From NCBI RefSeq assembly GCF_000429825.1, contig NZ_AUCP01000001.1, positions 124,001 to 188,000 on the forward strand: a stretch of 64,000 nucleotides of DNA, in the 5' to 3' direction. The notes under the pieces were generated by a model. That model saw only the letters and a list, made by a program, of their open reading frames with translations. It did no database searches and had not been told where the DNA came from. Shown piece after piece: positions 1 to 8,847 of this stretch (position 1 is the first letter of the stretch; each line of letters opens with the position of its first letter). Position numbers and translations under genes: made by a program. The DNA comes from Cohnella thermotolerans DSM 17683. GTDB lineage: Bacteria > Bacillota > Bacilli > Paenibacillales > Paenibacillaceae.

Positions 1-2073
1 GCGAAGCTCGGCGATCGTCGGGATCAGATACGTGTCGAGGTTGCGGGTCAGGTAGACGCCCTCCTTCATGACGGCGTCTTCCATCAGCGTAAATCCGAGC
101 GCCATGCCGCTGCCGCCTTCGATCTGGCCGAGATAGCCTTGCGGATTGACGACCGGGCCGGCCGCCACCGCGTGGAACTGGTCCAGCAGCCGGACCCGCC
201 CGGTCAGCGTGTTGACCTCCACCTTCACCGCCACGGAGCTGTATGAGTACAAATAGTGCGAGCCGACCCGCTCGACGGGGGAAGTCGGATAGCTGAAGCT
301 CGTCTCGCAGACGATCGGCTCCGGCGCCAGCTCGGCCAGCCGGCCGTAGGCGAGCAGCAGTTCGCCGGACGCCGCGTCGCGGATGCCGCCTTCGCCGAGG
401 CGAAGCCGGTCGGCCGGCAGCCGCAGCGCTTCGGCCGCAGCGCCGAGCAGCCGCGACGAGAACGGCGCGCGAAGCCGCCGCAGCGACTGCCACATCATGC
501 TGGTCGAACGGGAGGCGGTGCTGGAGCCGCTGTCGGGAACGGCGTCCGTGTCGCCGATCACGATGCGCAAGTCGGCGCTCCCGAAGCCGAATTGCTCGAT
601 CAGCATTTGCTCCAGCGAAGCGATCAGCCCTTGCCCGAATTCTTCGTAGCCGAACGCCGCCTCGATCTTCCCGTCCGGCGTGAGCGTGAGCCGGCCGCCC
701 GCCGGATCGGGAATGCCGACGCCGAGTCCGGCGCCGTGCATGACGAACGCGGCTCCGTACCCAATCTTGAGCCAAGGCTCCGCAGGGGCAGCTTCGGCCG
801 CCGCCCGCTCCTTCTCCCGCCACAGGCGGCTGGCCGGCAGCGCCTCCCACACCTGCCGGGCGCCGTCCGTCGGGGCGATCGGCTGGCCGAGCGGTCCGGG
901 ATCGTCCGGCTTGCGAAGATTGATCCGGCGGAATGCCCAAGGGTCCATACCGAGCTTCTCGGCGAGCCGGTCCATCTGCCCTTCGAGCGCGAAAATCGCC
1001 TGATTGCCCCCGAACCCCCGGAATTCGCCCGACATGCCGTTGTTGGTGAACACCGACACGCTTTTTACTTCGGCGGCCTCATATCGGTATGGGCCGAGCA
1101 CGTGCTCGACCGCGAAGTTGAGCACTTCCGCGCTCAGCGTCGAGTACGGGCCGGCGTCGGAGACGACGCGCACCCGGTGCGCGAGCAGCTTGCCGCTTGC
1201 GTCCGTCCCCGTGCGCATCGTGATGCGCATCGGATGCCGCTTGAGCCCGGCGCGAACCGATTCGAAGCGCGAGTTGTGCAGCTTGACCGGCCGCCCGGTG
1301 GCGAGCGCCAGCAGCGATCCGTACGGCTGCACGTTCAGCTCGTCCTTCCCTCCGAACGAGCCGCCGATCGGGCTGGACACGACCCGGATGTCGGCTTCGG
1401 GCCGGTTCAGGATGCGCGCCAGCTGCATCCGGTCCATCAAACCGTGCTGCGTCGGCGAATAGACGGTCAGCCTGCCGTCCGCTTCGGGAACGAACAGCCC
1501 GCCTTCGGTTTCCATATAGACGTGCATCTGCCGCGGCGTCGAATACGTCTCTTCGACGATATGCGCGCACGCCCGGAACGCTTCTTCCACGTCGCCGAAC
1601 GCGTAATCGTTGCGGTGCAGCACGTTGCCGTGCTCGTGGAGCCGCGGCGCGTCGTCCCGCAAAGCGAACTCCGGATCGTCGACGACCGGCAGCGGCTCGT
1701 ACTCCACCTCGATCCGCTTCAGCGCTTCGGCCGCCAGCTCCGCCGTCTCCGCGGCGACGGCGGCGACCGCGTCGCCGACGAACCGGACGCGGTCCTCGCA
1801 GAAGACGGGATGGTCCGGGTGGGCGATGCCGAACCGGTTCAGTCCCGGCACGTCCTCGCAGGTGAGCACGGCATGAACGCCCTTCATGGCGAGCGCCTTC
1901 TCCGTCCGGATCGAGACGATCCGGGCGTGCGGATAGGGGCTGCGCAGCACCATGCCGTGGAGCATGCCCGGAACCGACATATCGGTCAAATAAGCGAGCC
2001 GTCCGGTCACCTTCGGCGGACCGTCGGGCCGGACGCGCCATCTCGTTCCGCTTGTTTCTCTGTTCAGCAGCAT
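1..2073 (-). CDS. Xanthine dehydrogenase-type molybdenum-binding subunit, partial at left edge
   Basis: Large molybdopterin subunit of a xanthine dehydrogenase-family hydroxylase, which oxidises hypoxanthine/xanthine at the Mo centre in the cytosol. The frame opens at ATG 2073 (GGGGGTGAAGG just upstream) and is still open at base 1, so 691 residues are visible and the C-terminus lies outside the window. The N-terminal hammerhead domain carries PKVTGRLAY near residue 20. The Mo-binding domain shows GGSFGGKDE near 232, EFRGFGGNQ near 347 and YEEFGQGL near 474, all typical of the family. It starts 4 bases after the FAD-subunit gene. No 2Fe-2S subunit is visible; it may lie further left. Purine specificity is inferred from the neighbours; other molybdenum hydroxylases share this fold. 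Confidence 0.9.
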   Translation of the reverse strand, partial: MLLNRETSGTRWRVRPDGPPKVTGRLAYLTDMSVPGMLHGMVLRSPYPHARIVSIRTEKALAMKGVHAVLTCEDVPGLNRFGIAHPDHPVFCEDRVRFVGDAVAAVAAETAELAAEALKRIEVEYEPLPVVDDPEFALRDDAPRLHEHGNVLHRNDYAFGDVEEAFRACAHIVEETYSTPRQMHVYMETEGGLFVPEADGRLTVYSPTQHGLMDRMQLARILNRPEADIRVVSSPIGGSFGGKDELNVQPYGSLLALATGRPVKLHNSRFESVRAGLKRHPMRITMRTGTDASGKLLAHRVRVVSDAGPYSTLSAEVLNFAVEHVLGPYRYEAAEVKSVSVFTNNGMSGEFRGFGGNQAIFALEGQMDRLAEKLGMDPWAFRRINLRKPDDPGPLGQPIAPTDGARQVWEALPASRLWREKERAAAEAAPAEPWLKIGYGAAFVMHGAGLGVGIPDPAGGRLTLTPDGKIEAAFGYEEFGQGLIASLEQMLIEQFGFGSADLRIVIGDTDAVPDSGSSTASRSTSMMWQSLRRLRAPFSSRLLGAAAEALRLPADRLRLGEGGIRDAASGELLLAYGRLAELAPEPIVCETSFSYPTSPVERVGSHYLYSYSSVAVKVEVNTLTGRVRLLDQFHAVAAGPVVNPQGYLGQIEGGSGMALGFTLMEDAVMKEGVYLTRNLDTYLIPTIAELR

Positions 2074-2077
2074 TCCT

Positions 2078-2980
2078 TCACCCCCTCGCTTCCGCCGGGC
2101 GGCAGAACGTCTTCCACAGCGCGGCGACGACCAGATTGGCCGCCGTCTTTTTCCGGTACGAATCGGCGGCGAACGGATCGGGCGCCGGAACGTAATCTTC
2201 AAGGATCGCCTCGTGAACGGCGGCCAGCAGCCGGGCATCCGGCGCCTTCCCGAGCAGAGCGTCCTCGGCGCGGGTCATCCGCTTCGGCACGGTCTGCCCT
2301 CCGCCGGCGGCGATTCGGATGTCTGCGATCGAGCCGTCCGCAGCGGACGCCGCCGCGATCGCCACGGTGACGAGCGACGGAGTGAACGCCTCGCGGCGTC
2401 CCACTTTATGATAGGCGAACGTTCGCCTCGCGTTCGAAGTCGGAGCGTCTTCCGCGATCGGAAGACGAATGGCGGTCAGCACCCGCGGAGCGGCGGAAGG
2501 GGCGCGAAGCCATTCCGACACGTCCTCCGTTCGGGAGCCTGTGCCGTCGTGCCAATCCAGCCTGGCGTCCAACGCCAGCAGCGCAGGCATCGCGTCGCCT
2601 ACCCGGTAGACGACGTTGCCGCCGATCGTCGCCTGGTTGCGGACGGATCGCCCGGCAATTTGTTTGATCGCCTCGACGAGCAGCGGAGCTTTGTCCGCCA
2701 AGGCGGGATGCGCCCGGCAGTCGTCCAGCCGGGCGAGCGATCCGACGACCAGTTCCCCGTCCTGCTCCGCGATGCCGGCGAGGCCCGGAATCGAAGCCAA
2801 ATCGATCAAATGCGGCGGCATGACCGCCGTGCCCGCTTCCCATTGCGTCCGGAGCAGCGTGCTTCCGGCCACGTAAACGGCGTCCGGTCCGAACGCTTCC
2901 TTCAGCCGGACCGCTTCGGCCGGATCGCGCGGCTGCCAGACGGAGGGTCGCCGAAGGATTTCCTTTTGTTCCATTGCCAT
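2078..2980 (-). CDS. Xanthine dehydrogenase-type FAD-binding subunit
   Basis: Medium flavoprotein subunit (CoxM/PucC-like, 300 aa), which passes electrons from the iron-sulphur subunit via FAD to NAD. It shows the FAD-binding YVAGSTLL at residues 36-43 and the second FAD motif ATIGGN at 117-122 followed by DAMPALLALDA. The C-terminal part has the typical CO dehydrogenase flavoprotein end domain. Start chosen at ATG 2980, 8 bases after an AAGGAGG; a second in-frame ATG two codons later is possible. It lies 31 bases downstream of the second permease gene and is followed by the Mo subunit after 4 bases, so uptake and oxidation are probably cotranscribed. Family sure; substrate inferred. Confidence 0.88.
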   Translation of the reverse strand: MAMEQKEILRRPSVWQPRDPAEAVRLKEAFGPDAVYVAGSTLLRTQWEAGTAVMPPHLIDLASIPGLAGIAEQDGELVVGSLARLDDCRAHPALADKAPLLVEAIKQIAGRSVRNQATIGGNVVYRVGDAMPALLALDARLDWHDGTGSRTEDVSEWLRAPSAAPRVLTAIRLPIAEDAPTSNARRTFAYHKVGRREAFTPSLVTVAIAAASAADGSIADIRIAAGGGQTVPKRMTRAEDALLGKAPDARLLAAVHEAILEDYVPAPDPFAADSYRKKTAANLVVAALWKTFCRPAEARG

Positions 2981-3011
2981 CCTCCATCCCTCCTTGATGG
3001 CCAGATTCGAA

Positions 3012-3941
3012 TCAAAATCTTTGCTCGCGAATGTAGGGCGTTCCGAGCGCCTCCGGCGAGCCTGAAGGCTTGTTGCGGTTGCGGTAGCCAAGGAACATCA
3101 GCACGAGAATCGTGACAATATACGGAATCATCTTCAGGAAGTACGAAGGAATGGCGCTGCCGATCAGCTGGATTTTGAAGCCGATTGTGTCCATCACTCC
3201 GAAGAAGTAGGCGCAGAACATCGCGCGCAGCGGATTCCACCGGGCGAAAATGATGAGCGCCACCGCGATCCAGCCACGTCCGGCCGTCATCCCTTCGATC
3301 CAGGTCGGCGAATAAATGAGCAGCAGGTCCGCGCCGGCCAGGCCAATCAGCATCGAGCCGACGACGATGCAGCCGTACCGGAACAGTTGGACCGGGATGC
3401 CCATGACGTCCGCCGTCGGCGGGTTGTCGCCGATGGCCCGCAGGTGCAGCCCCCAGGACGTGCGGTGAATGAACAGATGAAGGACGATGACGAGCAGAAA
3501 GCTGAACCACGTCAGCAGGTCCAGATGGGCGAACAGATCGCCGACGATCGGCACCGAATCGAGAAAATCGAGATCGAGCTTCGGAACGGCGCCCGGGATC
3601 GGGGTTCCGGTAATCGGCTTCCCCAGATAGGCGCTGAGGCCCGTTCCGAACAGCGTCATGGCCAGCCCGCTGACGATCTGGTTCACCCTCAGCGTGACGG
3701 TCAGGAACGAATGAATGAGGCCGAGCGCGGCGCTGACGGTGAGCACCGCGAGCAGCGTAAGCGTCAGGCTGCCGGTATGGATGTACGTGAGGCAGGCCAT
3801 GACGGCGCCCATCAGCATGAGGCCTTCGGCTCCGAGCTGGATGATGCCCGACCTTTCGATCAGAATGCCGCCGAGCGTCGCGAATAGCAGAGGCGTGCCG
3901 GACGAGAGCGCGGCGACGAGCAGTTGAGTAATCAAGTCCAT
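3012..3941 (-). CDS. Nucleoside ABC transporter permease (NupQ/YufQ-like)
   Basis: 309-residue integral membrane protein of the branched-chain permease superfamily in its BmpA-linked (nucleoside) branch; it forms half of the membrane channel. About eight to nine hydrophobic helices span the sequence, with the cytoplasmic ATPase-contact segment around GLHLRAIGDNPPTADVMGI (residues ~165-183) and the family signature GAEGLMLMGA near residue 37. It follows the other permease gene by 15 bases and precedes the oxidoreductase FAD subunit. In Bacillus subtilis the equivalent four-gene set imports guanosine; here purine nucleosides or bases are the inferred cargo because of the xanthine oxidation genes that follow. 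Confidence 0.9.
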   Translation of the reverse strand: MDLITQLLVAALSSGTPLLFATLGGILIERSGIIQLGAEGLMLMGAVMACLTYIHTGSLTLTLLAVLTVSAALGLIHSFLTVTLRVNQIVSGLAMTLFGTGLSAYLGKPITGTPIPGAVPKLDLDFLDSVPIVGDLFAHLDLLTWFSFLLVIVLHLFIHRTSWGLHLRAIGDNPPTADVMGIPVQLFRYGCIVVGSMLIGLAGADLLLIYSPTWIEGMTAGRGWIAVALIIFARWNPLRAMFCAYFFGVMDTIGFKIQLIGSAIPSYFLKMIPYIVTILVLMFLGYRNRNKPSGSPEALGTPYIREQRF

Positions 3942-3956
3942 GGTCCTCGCTCCTTG

Positions 3957-5072
3957 TTAGCCGTTGCGGCGCAGCCGGAATTTCGCGATCATGTTGCCGG
4001 CGATCAGGAAGAACAGGATGGCGCCTTGCAGCATGTTCGAGATCGACGACGGCAGCCCCATCGTCTGCACGCTGTACCCGCCGACGATCAGCCCGCCGAA
4101 CAGCACGGAGGAGACGACCAGTCCGAACGGATTCAGCTTGGCGATCCACGCCACGATAATCGCCGTATAGCCGTAACCCGGGGAGATGCCGTACATGAGC
4201 CGGTGCGTCACGCCCGACACTTCGCTCATACCCGCAAGTCCGGCCAGCGCCCCGCTGACGATCATCACGATAATAATGTGGCGCTTGATGCGGATGCCCG
4301 CGTTTTTGGCCGCTTCCGGATTCGCCCCGATGAGCCGCAGCTCGTACCCCCAACGGGTGTAGCGCATCGTGAAGGCGTAGAGCAGAACGGCGGCGAGCGC
4401 GAACACGAGGCCGAAATGAAGCCGGGTATCGCCCAGCACCGGCAGCGACTCCGCGTCGGTAAACATCGGCGTGCCGGGGAAGTTGAAGCCCTTCGGGTCT
4501 TTCCACGGGCCGAATACGACGTAATCGAGCAGCAGCAGCGCCACGTAGTTCAGCATGAGGGACGTAATGAGTTCGTTTACTTGAAAATATGTTTTGGGCA
4601 GCGCCGTCAGCGCGCCCCAGATGCCCCCGCCGACGATGCTGAACAGCACCATGAGCGGAATCGAGGCGTAGAACGGCAGATCGGGAAAATAAACCGTCAC
4701 CGCCGTGGCCGCGATCGCGCCGGCGGCGAACTGCCCTTCGGCGCCGATGTTCCATACGGCGATCCGGTAGGCGATCGACACGCCCAAACCGCAGAGCAGG
4801 AGCGGAATCGCTTTGACGAGCGTCTCGGTAATGCCGAATTCGGTGGTGAAGGCGCCGGTAAACATTTTCTCGTAGACGGCCCAAGGATTTTTGCCGTTGG
4901 CTGCGATGAAGACGGCGCAGAACAGCAGCGCCAGCAGCACCGAGACGATCGTCATCCACCACGGGCTTTCCTTGCGGGACGGGTCGATCTCCAGGCGGAT
5001 GATGAACCGCCGGGGCGCCGGGGCCGTTCCCGGCTCCAGCGGCAGCGCGCCGGCCGCGGGACGTTCGCTCAT
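3957..5072 (-). CDS. Nucleoside ABC transporter permease (NupP/YufP-like)
   Basis: 371-residue permease, partner of the downstream permease in the importer channel. It has a Pro/Arg-rich cytoplasmic N-terminus (~35 residues) and then about ten transmembrane helices; the family motif NIGAEGQFAAGA lies near residue 130 and the ATPase-coupling loop TRWGYELRLIGANPEAAKNAGI near 240. The start ATG 5072 overlaps the stop of the ATPase gene by 4 bases (ATGA), which implies translational coupling. Only distantly similar to the second permease, as is usual in this family. Function follows from the family and from the bmpA-like gene in the same unit. Confidence 0.9.
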   Translation of the reverse strand: MSERPAAGALPLEPGTAPAPRRFIIRLEIDPSRKESPWWMTIVSVLLALLFCAVFIAANGKNPWAVYEKMFTGAFTTEFGITETLVKAIPLLLCGLGVSIAYRIAVWNIGAEGQFAAGAIAATAVTVYFPDLPFYASIPLMVLFSIVGGGIWGALTALPKTYFQVNELITSLMLNYVALLLLDYVVFGPWKDPKGFNFPGTPMFTDAESLPVLGDTRLHFGLVFALAAVLLYAFTMRYTRWGYELRLIGANPEAAKNAGIRIKRHIIIVMIVSGALAGLAGMSEVSGVTHRLMYGISPGYGYTAIIVAWIAKLNPFGLVVSSVLFGGLIVGGYSVQTMGLPSSISNMLQGAILFFLIAGNMIAKFRLRRNG

Positions 5073-6610
5073 ACCGCTTCCTCCTTCGCTTGCGCGATGC
5101 CTGCCATATAAAGTCCGATCGTCTCGCGGTCCGCTTCCTCCCGGCTCACTTCGCCGACGATGCCGCCGTTGTAGAGAATGAGGATGCGGTCGGACAGCTG
5201 CATCACTTCGTCCAAATCTTCCGAGATGAGCAGCACGCTTTTGCCTTCGTCGCGCAGATCGGTAAGCAGCCGGTGCACGCCTTCCGTCGCTCCGACGTCA
5301 AGACCTTGCGTCGGATGGACGGCGACCATGAGCAGCGGCTGGCGGTCGATCTCCCGGGCGAAAAGCAGCTTCTGCTGATTGCCCCCCGACAGCTGGCGCA
5401 CCGGAGCGTCGAGACCGGGCGTCTTGACGTCGAACTGCTCGACGAGCCGCTGCGACCATTCCCGGTTGCCGCGAATGCGCAGGAAGCCGTATTTCGAACG
5501 CTCCTCCGTCCGGTACGATTTGAACAGCAAATTGTCGACGACGCCGAGGCTGCCCGCGAGGCCGCTCTTCATCCGGTTCTCGGGAACGTGGGAGATGCCC
5601 GCTTCGATCGCCGCCCGGACGGACGCGTCTTTGAATTCCCGGCCGTTGAAGACGATCTTGCCCTTTTTCCAGGGAATGAGGCCGTTCAGCACTTCGGCAA
5701 GCTCCTTCTGGCCGTTGCCGGCGACGCCGGCGACCCCGACGATCTCGCCTTCGCGAACCTGGAGGCTAAGATTGTCGAGCGCCTTGCGCCCATGCTCCCC
5801 GTAGACGTCCAGGTTCTGCACGTCCAGCATAACCTTGCCCGCCGGCCGGTTCCGGCTCTCGCGGCGGACGGCGGCGATCTCCTTGCCGACCATCAGCTTC
5901 GCCAGCTCTTTCTCGTTCGTATCGCGCTTGTCGAGCGTATGGATCATCCGGCCTTTGCGCATGACCGAGATCCGGTCCGCCGCGGCCATGACTTCCTTCA
6001 ATTTGTGCGTGGTCAAAATGACCGTCTTCCCTTCGGCCTTCATCTGCTCGAGCGTCCGGAACAGCTGGTCGGCCTCGCCGGGCGTCAGCACCGAAGTCGG
6101 TTCGTCCAGAATGATGAATTCGGCGCCCCGATACAGCGTCTTGACGATCTCCACCCGCTGCTGCTCGCCGACCGAGAGCTGCCAGATTGGACGACCCGCC
6201 GGAAACGTCAGGCCGAAATGCTCCGCGATCGCCTCGATCTCTTCCTGCTTGCGCTTCATCCACCCCGGGCCGCGCCAGAACGACGACTTTTCCCCGAGCA
6301 CGATGTTTTCCGCCGCGGTCAGCGTCTGCACGAGCCGGAAATTTTGGAACACCATGCCGATGCCGAGCTTCGTCGCGTCTTTGGGAGACCGGATTTTCAC
6401 CTCCCGGCCGTGAATGTAAATCGCTCCGCTCGTCGGACGGTAGACGCCGGACAGCATGCACATGATCGTGCTCTTGCCCGCTCCGTTCTCCCCGAGCAGC
6501 GCGTGCACTTCGCCCGGCTTGCAAGCGAAATCGACATGATCGTTCGCCAAGACCGGGCCGAACCGCTTGACGATCTGCTTCATTTCCAGCGAGTAAGTTT
6601 CGCTATGCAT
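5069..6610 (-). CDS. Nucleoside ABC transporter ATPase, double-cassette (NupO/YufO-like)
   Basis: 513-residue ATPase with two fused ABC cassettes, energising nucleoside uptake. Cassette 1 has Walker A GENGAGKST at residues 40-48, a signature LSVGEQQRVEI and Walker B FIILDEPTSVLTP. Cassette 2 has the degenerate Walker A typical of the ribose/nucleoside class (VAGVAGNGQKEL) and signature QLSGGNQQKLLFARE; its Walker B aspartate-glutamate is replaced by MVAVHPTQGLD, also normal in this class. Start set at ATG 6610 because a GGGGAGG lies 6 bases upstream; an upstream in-frame start would run into the intergenic hairpin. It lies 90 bases after the lipoprotein gene with a strong hairpin between them. 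Confidence 0.92.
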   Translation of the reverse strand: MHSETYSLEMKQIVKRFGPVLANDHVDFACKPGEVHALLGENGAGKSTIMCMLSGVYRPTSGAIYIHGREVKIRSPKDATKLGIGMVFQNFRLVQTLTAAENIVLGEKSSFWRGPGWMKRKQEEIEAIAEHFGLTFPAGRPIWQLSVGEQQRVEIVKTLYRGAEFIILDEPTSVLTPGEADQLFRTLEQMKAEGKTVILTTHKLKEVMAAADRISVMRKGRMIHTLDKRDTNEKELAKLMVGKEIAAVRRESRNRPAGKVMLDVQNLDVYGEHGRKALDNLSLQVREGEIVGVAGVAGNGQKELAEVLNGLIPWKKGKIVFNGREFKDASVRAAIEAGISHVPENRMKSGLAGSLGVVDNLLFKSYRTEERSKYGFLRIRGNREWSQRLVEQFDVKTPGLDAPVRQLSGGNQQKLLFAREIDRQPLLMVAVHPTQGLDVGATEGVHRLLTDLRDEGKSVLLISEDLDEVMQLSDRILILYNGGIVGEVSREEADRETIGLYMAGIAQAKEEAV

Positions 6611-6638
6611 CGCGATCCTCCCCAAATTGGACTTCATA

Positions 6639-6672
6639 ATCAACAAATCCCTTGGGCAAGGGATTTGTTGAT
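6639..6672 (-). promoter_or_regulatory. Intercistronic 16-bp hairpin between binding-protein and ATPase genes
   Basis: Two perfect 16-base complementary arms (6639-6654 and 6657-6672) are separated by only GG. No T-run follows on the minus strand, so it is not a standard terminator. Hairpins at this spot in ABC importer operons usually protect the binding-protein mRNA from 3' exonucleases or lower transport-gene expression. Confidence 0.75.
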
Positions 6673-6700
6673 CGGATTATTGGAACGAAGGGAGCGCGAA

Positions 6701-7888
6701 TCATTGCGGAATCGTGCCTTCTACCCCTTTGACGAACCAGTTCATTTCGAGAACTTCCGCGTCGGTCAGCGATTGGCCGGCCGCGACTTTCTCGGCTCCG
6801 CTTTGATCCGCGATCGGGCCGGTGAATACGTTCAGCTCGCCGCTGACGAACTTCGCTTTCGTGTCGTTCACCAGCTTCTTGACGTCGTCGGGAATGCTCT
6901 CGCCCATCGGCGCGATGTCGATCATGCCGTCCTGGAACGAGCCGAGGTATTGGTCGTTCGTCCAGGTGCCGTCCATCAGCGCTTTGACTTTCTTCACGTA
7001 ATACGGGCCCCAGTTCCAGACCGGGTTGGTCAAATAGGCTTTCGGCGCGTACTTCGTCATATCGGAATCGTTGCCGCCTGCCAAGGCGCCTCTCTCGGCG
7101 GCCGCCTGAAGCGAAGCGGGCGAATCCTGGTAAGCCAATAGCACGTCCGCGCCCTTGTCCAGCAAGCTCACGGCGGCGTTGCGTTCGGTCGTCGGATCGA
7201 ACCACGTGTTCGTCCAGACGACGTTGACTTTGACGTCCTTGTTGACGCTTTGGGCGCCGAGCGTAAAGGCATTGATGTTATAGATCAGTTCTGGAATCGG
7301 GAACGCGGCGACGTAGCCGAGCACGTTCTTCTTCGTCATTTTGCCGGCCGCGATGCCGCTCAAATAGCTGGCCTCCCAGTTTTTGCCGAAGTATGTCGCC
7401 ATGTTGTCGTTTGTCTTGTAGCCGGCGGCGTGCTCGAACTTGACGTTCGGGAACTTCTTGGCGACGTTCAGGGTATAATCCATGTAGCCGAAGCTGGTGG
7501 TGAAGATGATGTCGTGATTTTGCGCCAGCTCGCTGATGATCCGTTCGGCGTCCGCGCTCTCCGGCACGTTTTCTACCGTATCCGCTTTAAGGCCCAGCTC
7601 TTTCTCCATGTACTGCCTGCCTTGGTCGTGCTGGTATGTCCAGCCGCCGTCTCCCGGCGGCCCGATGTACACGAACGCGACGCGGGGCTTCGCAATGCCG
7701 TTGCCGGAAGGGGACGCCGACGGCGATCCGCTTGCCGCCGTTGACGCAGACGCCGACCCCGAAGGCGACGCCGACGGCGATTCCGATGCGGAGTTGTTGT
7801 TGCTGCCGCTTCCGCACGCGGACAGTACCGCCGCCATCATAAGCACCAGAATTGTTCCAAGCGACCATGACCTCTTCATCCTTTTCAT
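6701..7888 (-). CDS. BmpA-family purine nucleoside-binding lipoprotein
   Basis: 395-residue substrate-binding lipoprotein of the BMP/Med family, the extracellular receptor of the importer. A lipoprotein signal peptide ends in LSAC with Cys25 as the lipidated residue; a Ser/Ala/Gly/Pro-rich linker (residues ~27-62) tethers it to the membrane. The mature domain starts with PRVAFVYIGPPGDGGWTYQHDQGR, the characteristic BMP opening, and holds DNMATYFGKNWEASYLSGIAAG. ATG 7888 is preceded by GGGGAGGAAAT. First gene of its transcription unit, under the promoter at 7983-8011. PucR-regulated expression is likely but no binding site was identified here. Confidence 0.92.
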   Translation of the reverse strand: MKRMKRSWSLGTILVLMMAAVLSACGSGSNNNSASESPSASPSGSASASTAASGSPSASPSGNGIAKPRVAFVYIGPPGDGGWTYQHDQGRQYMEKELGLKADTVENVPESADAERIISELAQNHDIIFTTSFGYMDYTLNVAKKFPNVKFEHAAGYKTNDNMATYFGKNWEASYLSGIAAGKMTKKNVLGYVAAFPIPELIYNINAFTLGAQSVNKDVKVNVVWTNTWFDPTTERNAAVSLLDKGADVLLAYQDSPASLQAAAERGALAGGNDSDMTKYAPKAYLTNPVWNWGPYYVKKVKALMDGTWTNDQYLGSFQDGMIDIAPMGESIPDDVKKLVNDTKAKFVSGELNVFTGPIADQSGAEKVAAGQSLTDAEVLEMNWFVKGVEGTIPQ

Positions 7889-7982
7889 ACATTTCCTCCC
7901 CGACTCCCTGTTTTCGTCATCTTGGCCGCCGCGGAAGCTTCTCTCCGTCTCTTCCGAACCGTTGGACCAGCGACTTACCTAC

Positions 7983-8011
7983 ACTATACTTTCGGACTAT
8001 TTTAGCGTCAA
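7983..8011 (-). promoter_or_regulatory. Sigma-A promoter for the nucleoside importer/xanthine dehydrogenase unit
   Basis: On the minus strand TTGACG (8011-8006) and TATAGT (7988-7983) are separated by exactly 17 bases; transcription would start near 7976, giving a leader of about 87 bases before the bmpA-like start. An inverted repeat GTGCA-TCG-TGCAC lies upstream at 8062-8074 and could be a regulator site. Confidence 0.8.
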
Positions 8012-8116
8012 CTTCCTTTACATTGAATTGGTTTTACTGATGAAATGTACGGGATTTAATTGTGCATCGTGCACTTTATCCCTATTTTGTGTCAGATTAT
8101 ATGACTTCTAATGGGT

Positions 8117-8148
8117 AAAAAAAGCGCTTGCACCGGTGGCAAAGCCGC
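8117..8148 (-). terminator. Intrinsic terminator after the MobA-like gene
   Basis: Minus-strand stem (GCGGCTTTGC with GCAAGCGC, two bulges) is followed by seven T (8123-8117). It separates the pucR-to-mobA unit from the bmpA unit, which has its own promoter just downstream. The rest of the 305-base gap 7889-8193 holds only that promoter. Confidence 0.6.
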
Positions 8149-8193
8149 ATCTTTGTCCAACCGGTTAAGCCGAGCGCCTGCCCCGGAATTCCA

Positions 8194-8847
8194 CTAAAGT
8201 GAGTAACCTGCTTCCTCTCTTTGGCTCGCCGCCCCGGTCATCCGGCGCAAGGCACGCAGATCGTCCGGGGTGTCGGCGTCCGCGAAGACGCGGTCCGACG
8301 GGACATCCACCAGCTTCCCGTTCCACGACGCCTCGGCGAACAGCTTGCGGGCGCCCGCATCCCCCTCCAGCCGCTCGACCGCCGGGAACATCGCGGCGCC
8401 GAGCAAGACGGGAGGATGAGCGGAACCGCCGCGGCGGCAAGCCACGTAGTCGAGCGAGCGGTCCCGCCCGAACGCCGCCGCCAGTTCGCCCAGCAGTTCC
8501 GCGGTCACGAACGGCTGATCCGCCAGCGCGACCAGCACCGCGTCAGGACGGCCCGCGAGCGCCTCGGCGAGTCCGCGGCGGAGCGAATGCGCCATGCCCC
8601 GGTCGGCGTCCGCGCAAACGGCGAATCGCAGCTTCGCCCGCGCCTTATGCGTCAGCGCCGGGGCGGCCCACGCCAGATCATCCTCCGGCCGAACGACGGC
8701 GACAACCTCGGCCAGCTCCCGGCAGGCGAGCATAGCCCTCAGCGCGAAAGCGCCCAGCGCCTTACCGGGGGCAAGCTCCAAGATCAGCTTGTGCGTCCCC
8801 ATTCGCCGGCTCCGGCCAGCCGCCAAATAAACGCCCGACACCCGCAT
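8194..8847 (-). CDS. MobA-like nucleotidyltransferase for molybdenum cofactor maturation
   Basis: 217-residue NTP-transferase domain protein (MobA/MocA/PucB type) that attaches a nucleotide (CMP or GMP) to molybdopterin for the xanthine dehydrogenase. The nucleotide-binding signature LAAGRSRRMGTHK occupies residues 8-20 and the metal-binding VALADQPF lies near residue 107. Start chosen at ATG 8847 because the family begins a few residues before the glycine-rich motif; this leaves an 86-base out-of-frame overlap with the xdhC-like gene. An in-frame GTG 16 codons upstream lacks a ribosome site. Sits directly after xdhC, as in Bacillus pucAB. It could equally be a MocA (CTP) type; sequence alone does not settle it. 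Confidence 0.85.
   Translation of the reverse strand: MRVSGVYLAAGRSRRMGTHKLILELAPGKALGAFALRAMLACRELAEVVAVVRPEDDLAWAAPALTHKARAKLRFAVCADADRGMAHSLRRGLAEALAGRPDAVLVALADQPFVTAELLGELAAAFGRDRSLDYVACRRGGSAHPPVLLGAAMFPAVERLEGDAGARKLFAEASWNGKLVDVPSDRVFADADTPDDLRALRRMTGAASQREEAGYSL

Noticed and set aside
256-2370. Long plus-strand open frame opposite the xanthine dehydrogenase genes (and similar ones at 5090-7141, 17205-19745, 57983-60883)
   Set aside because: They lie exactly antisense to well-recognised genes, have Arg/Gly/Pro-rich translations without family motifs, and arise from the high GC content.
8096-8101. TATAAT on the minus strand upstream of the bmpA-like gene
   Set aside because: The -35 position falls in a T-run of the mobA terminator and is poor; the TTGACG/TATAGT pair at 7983-8011 is much better.
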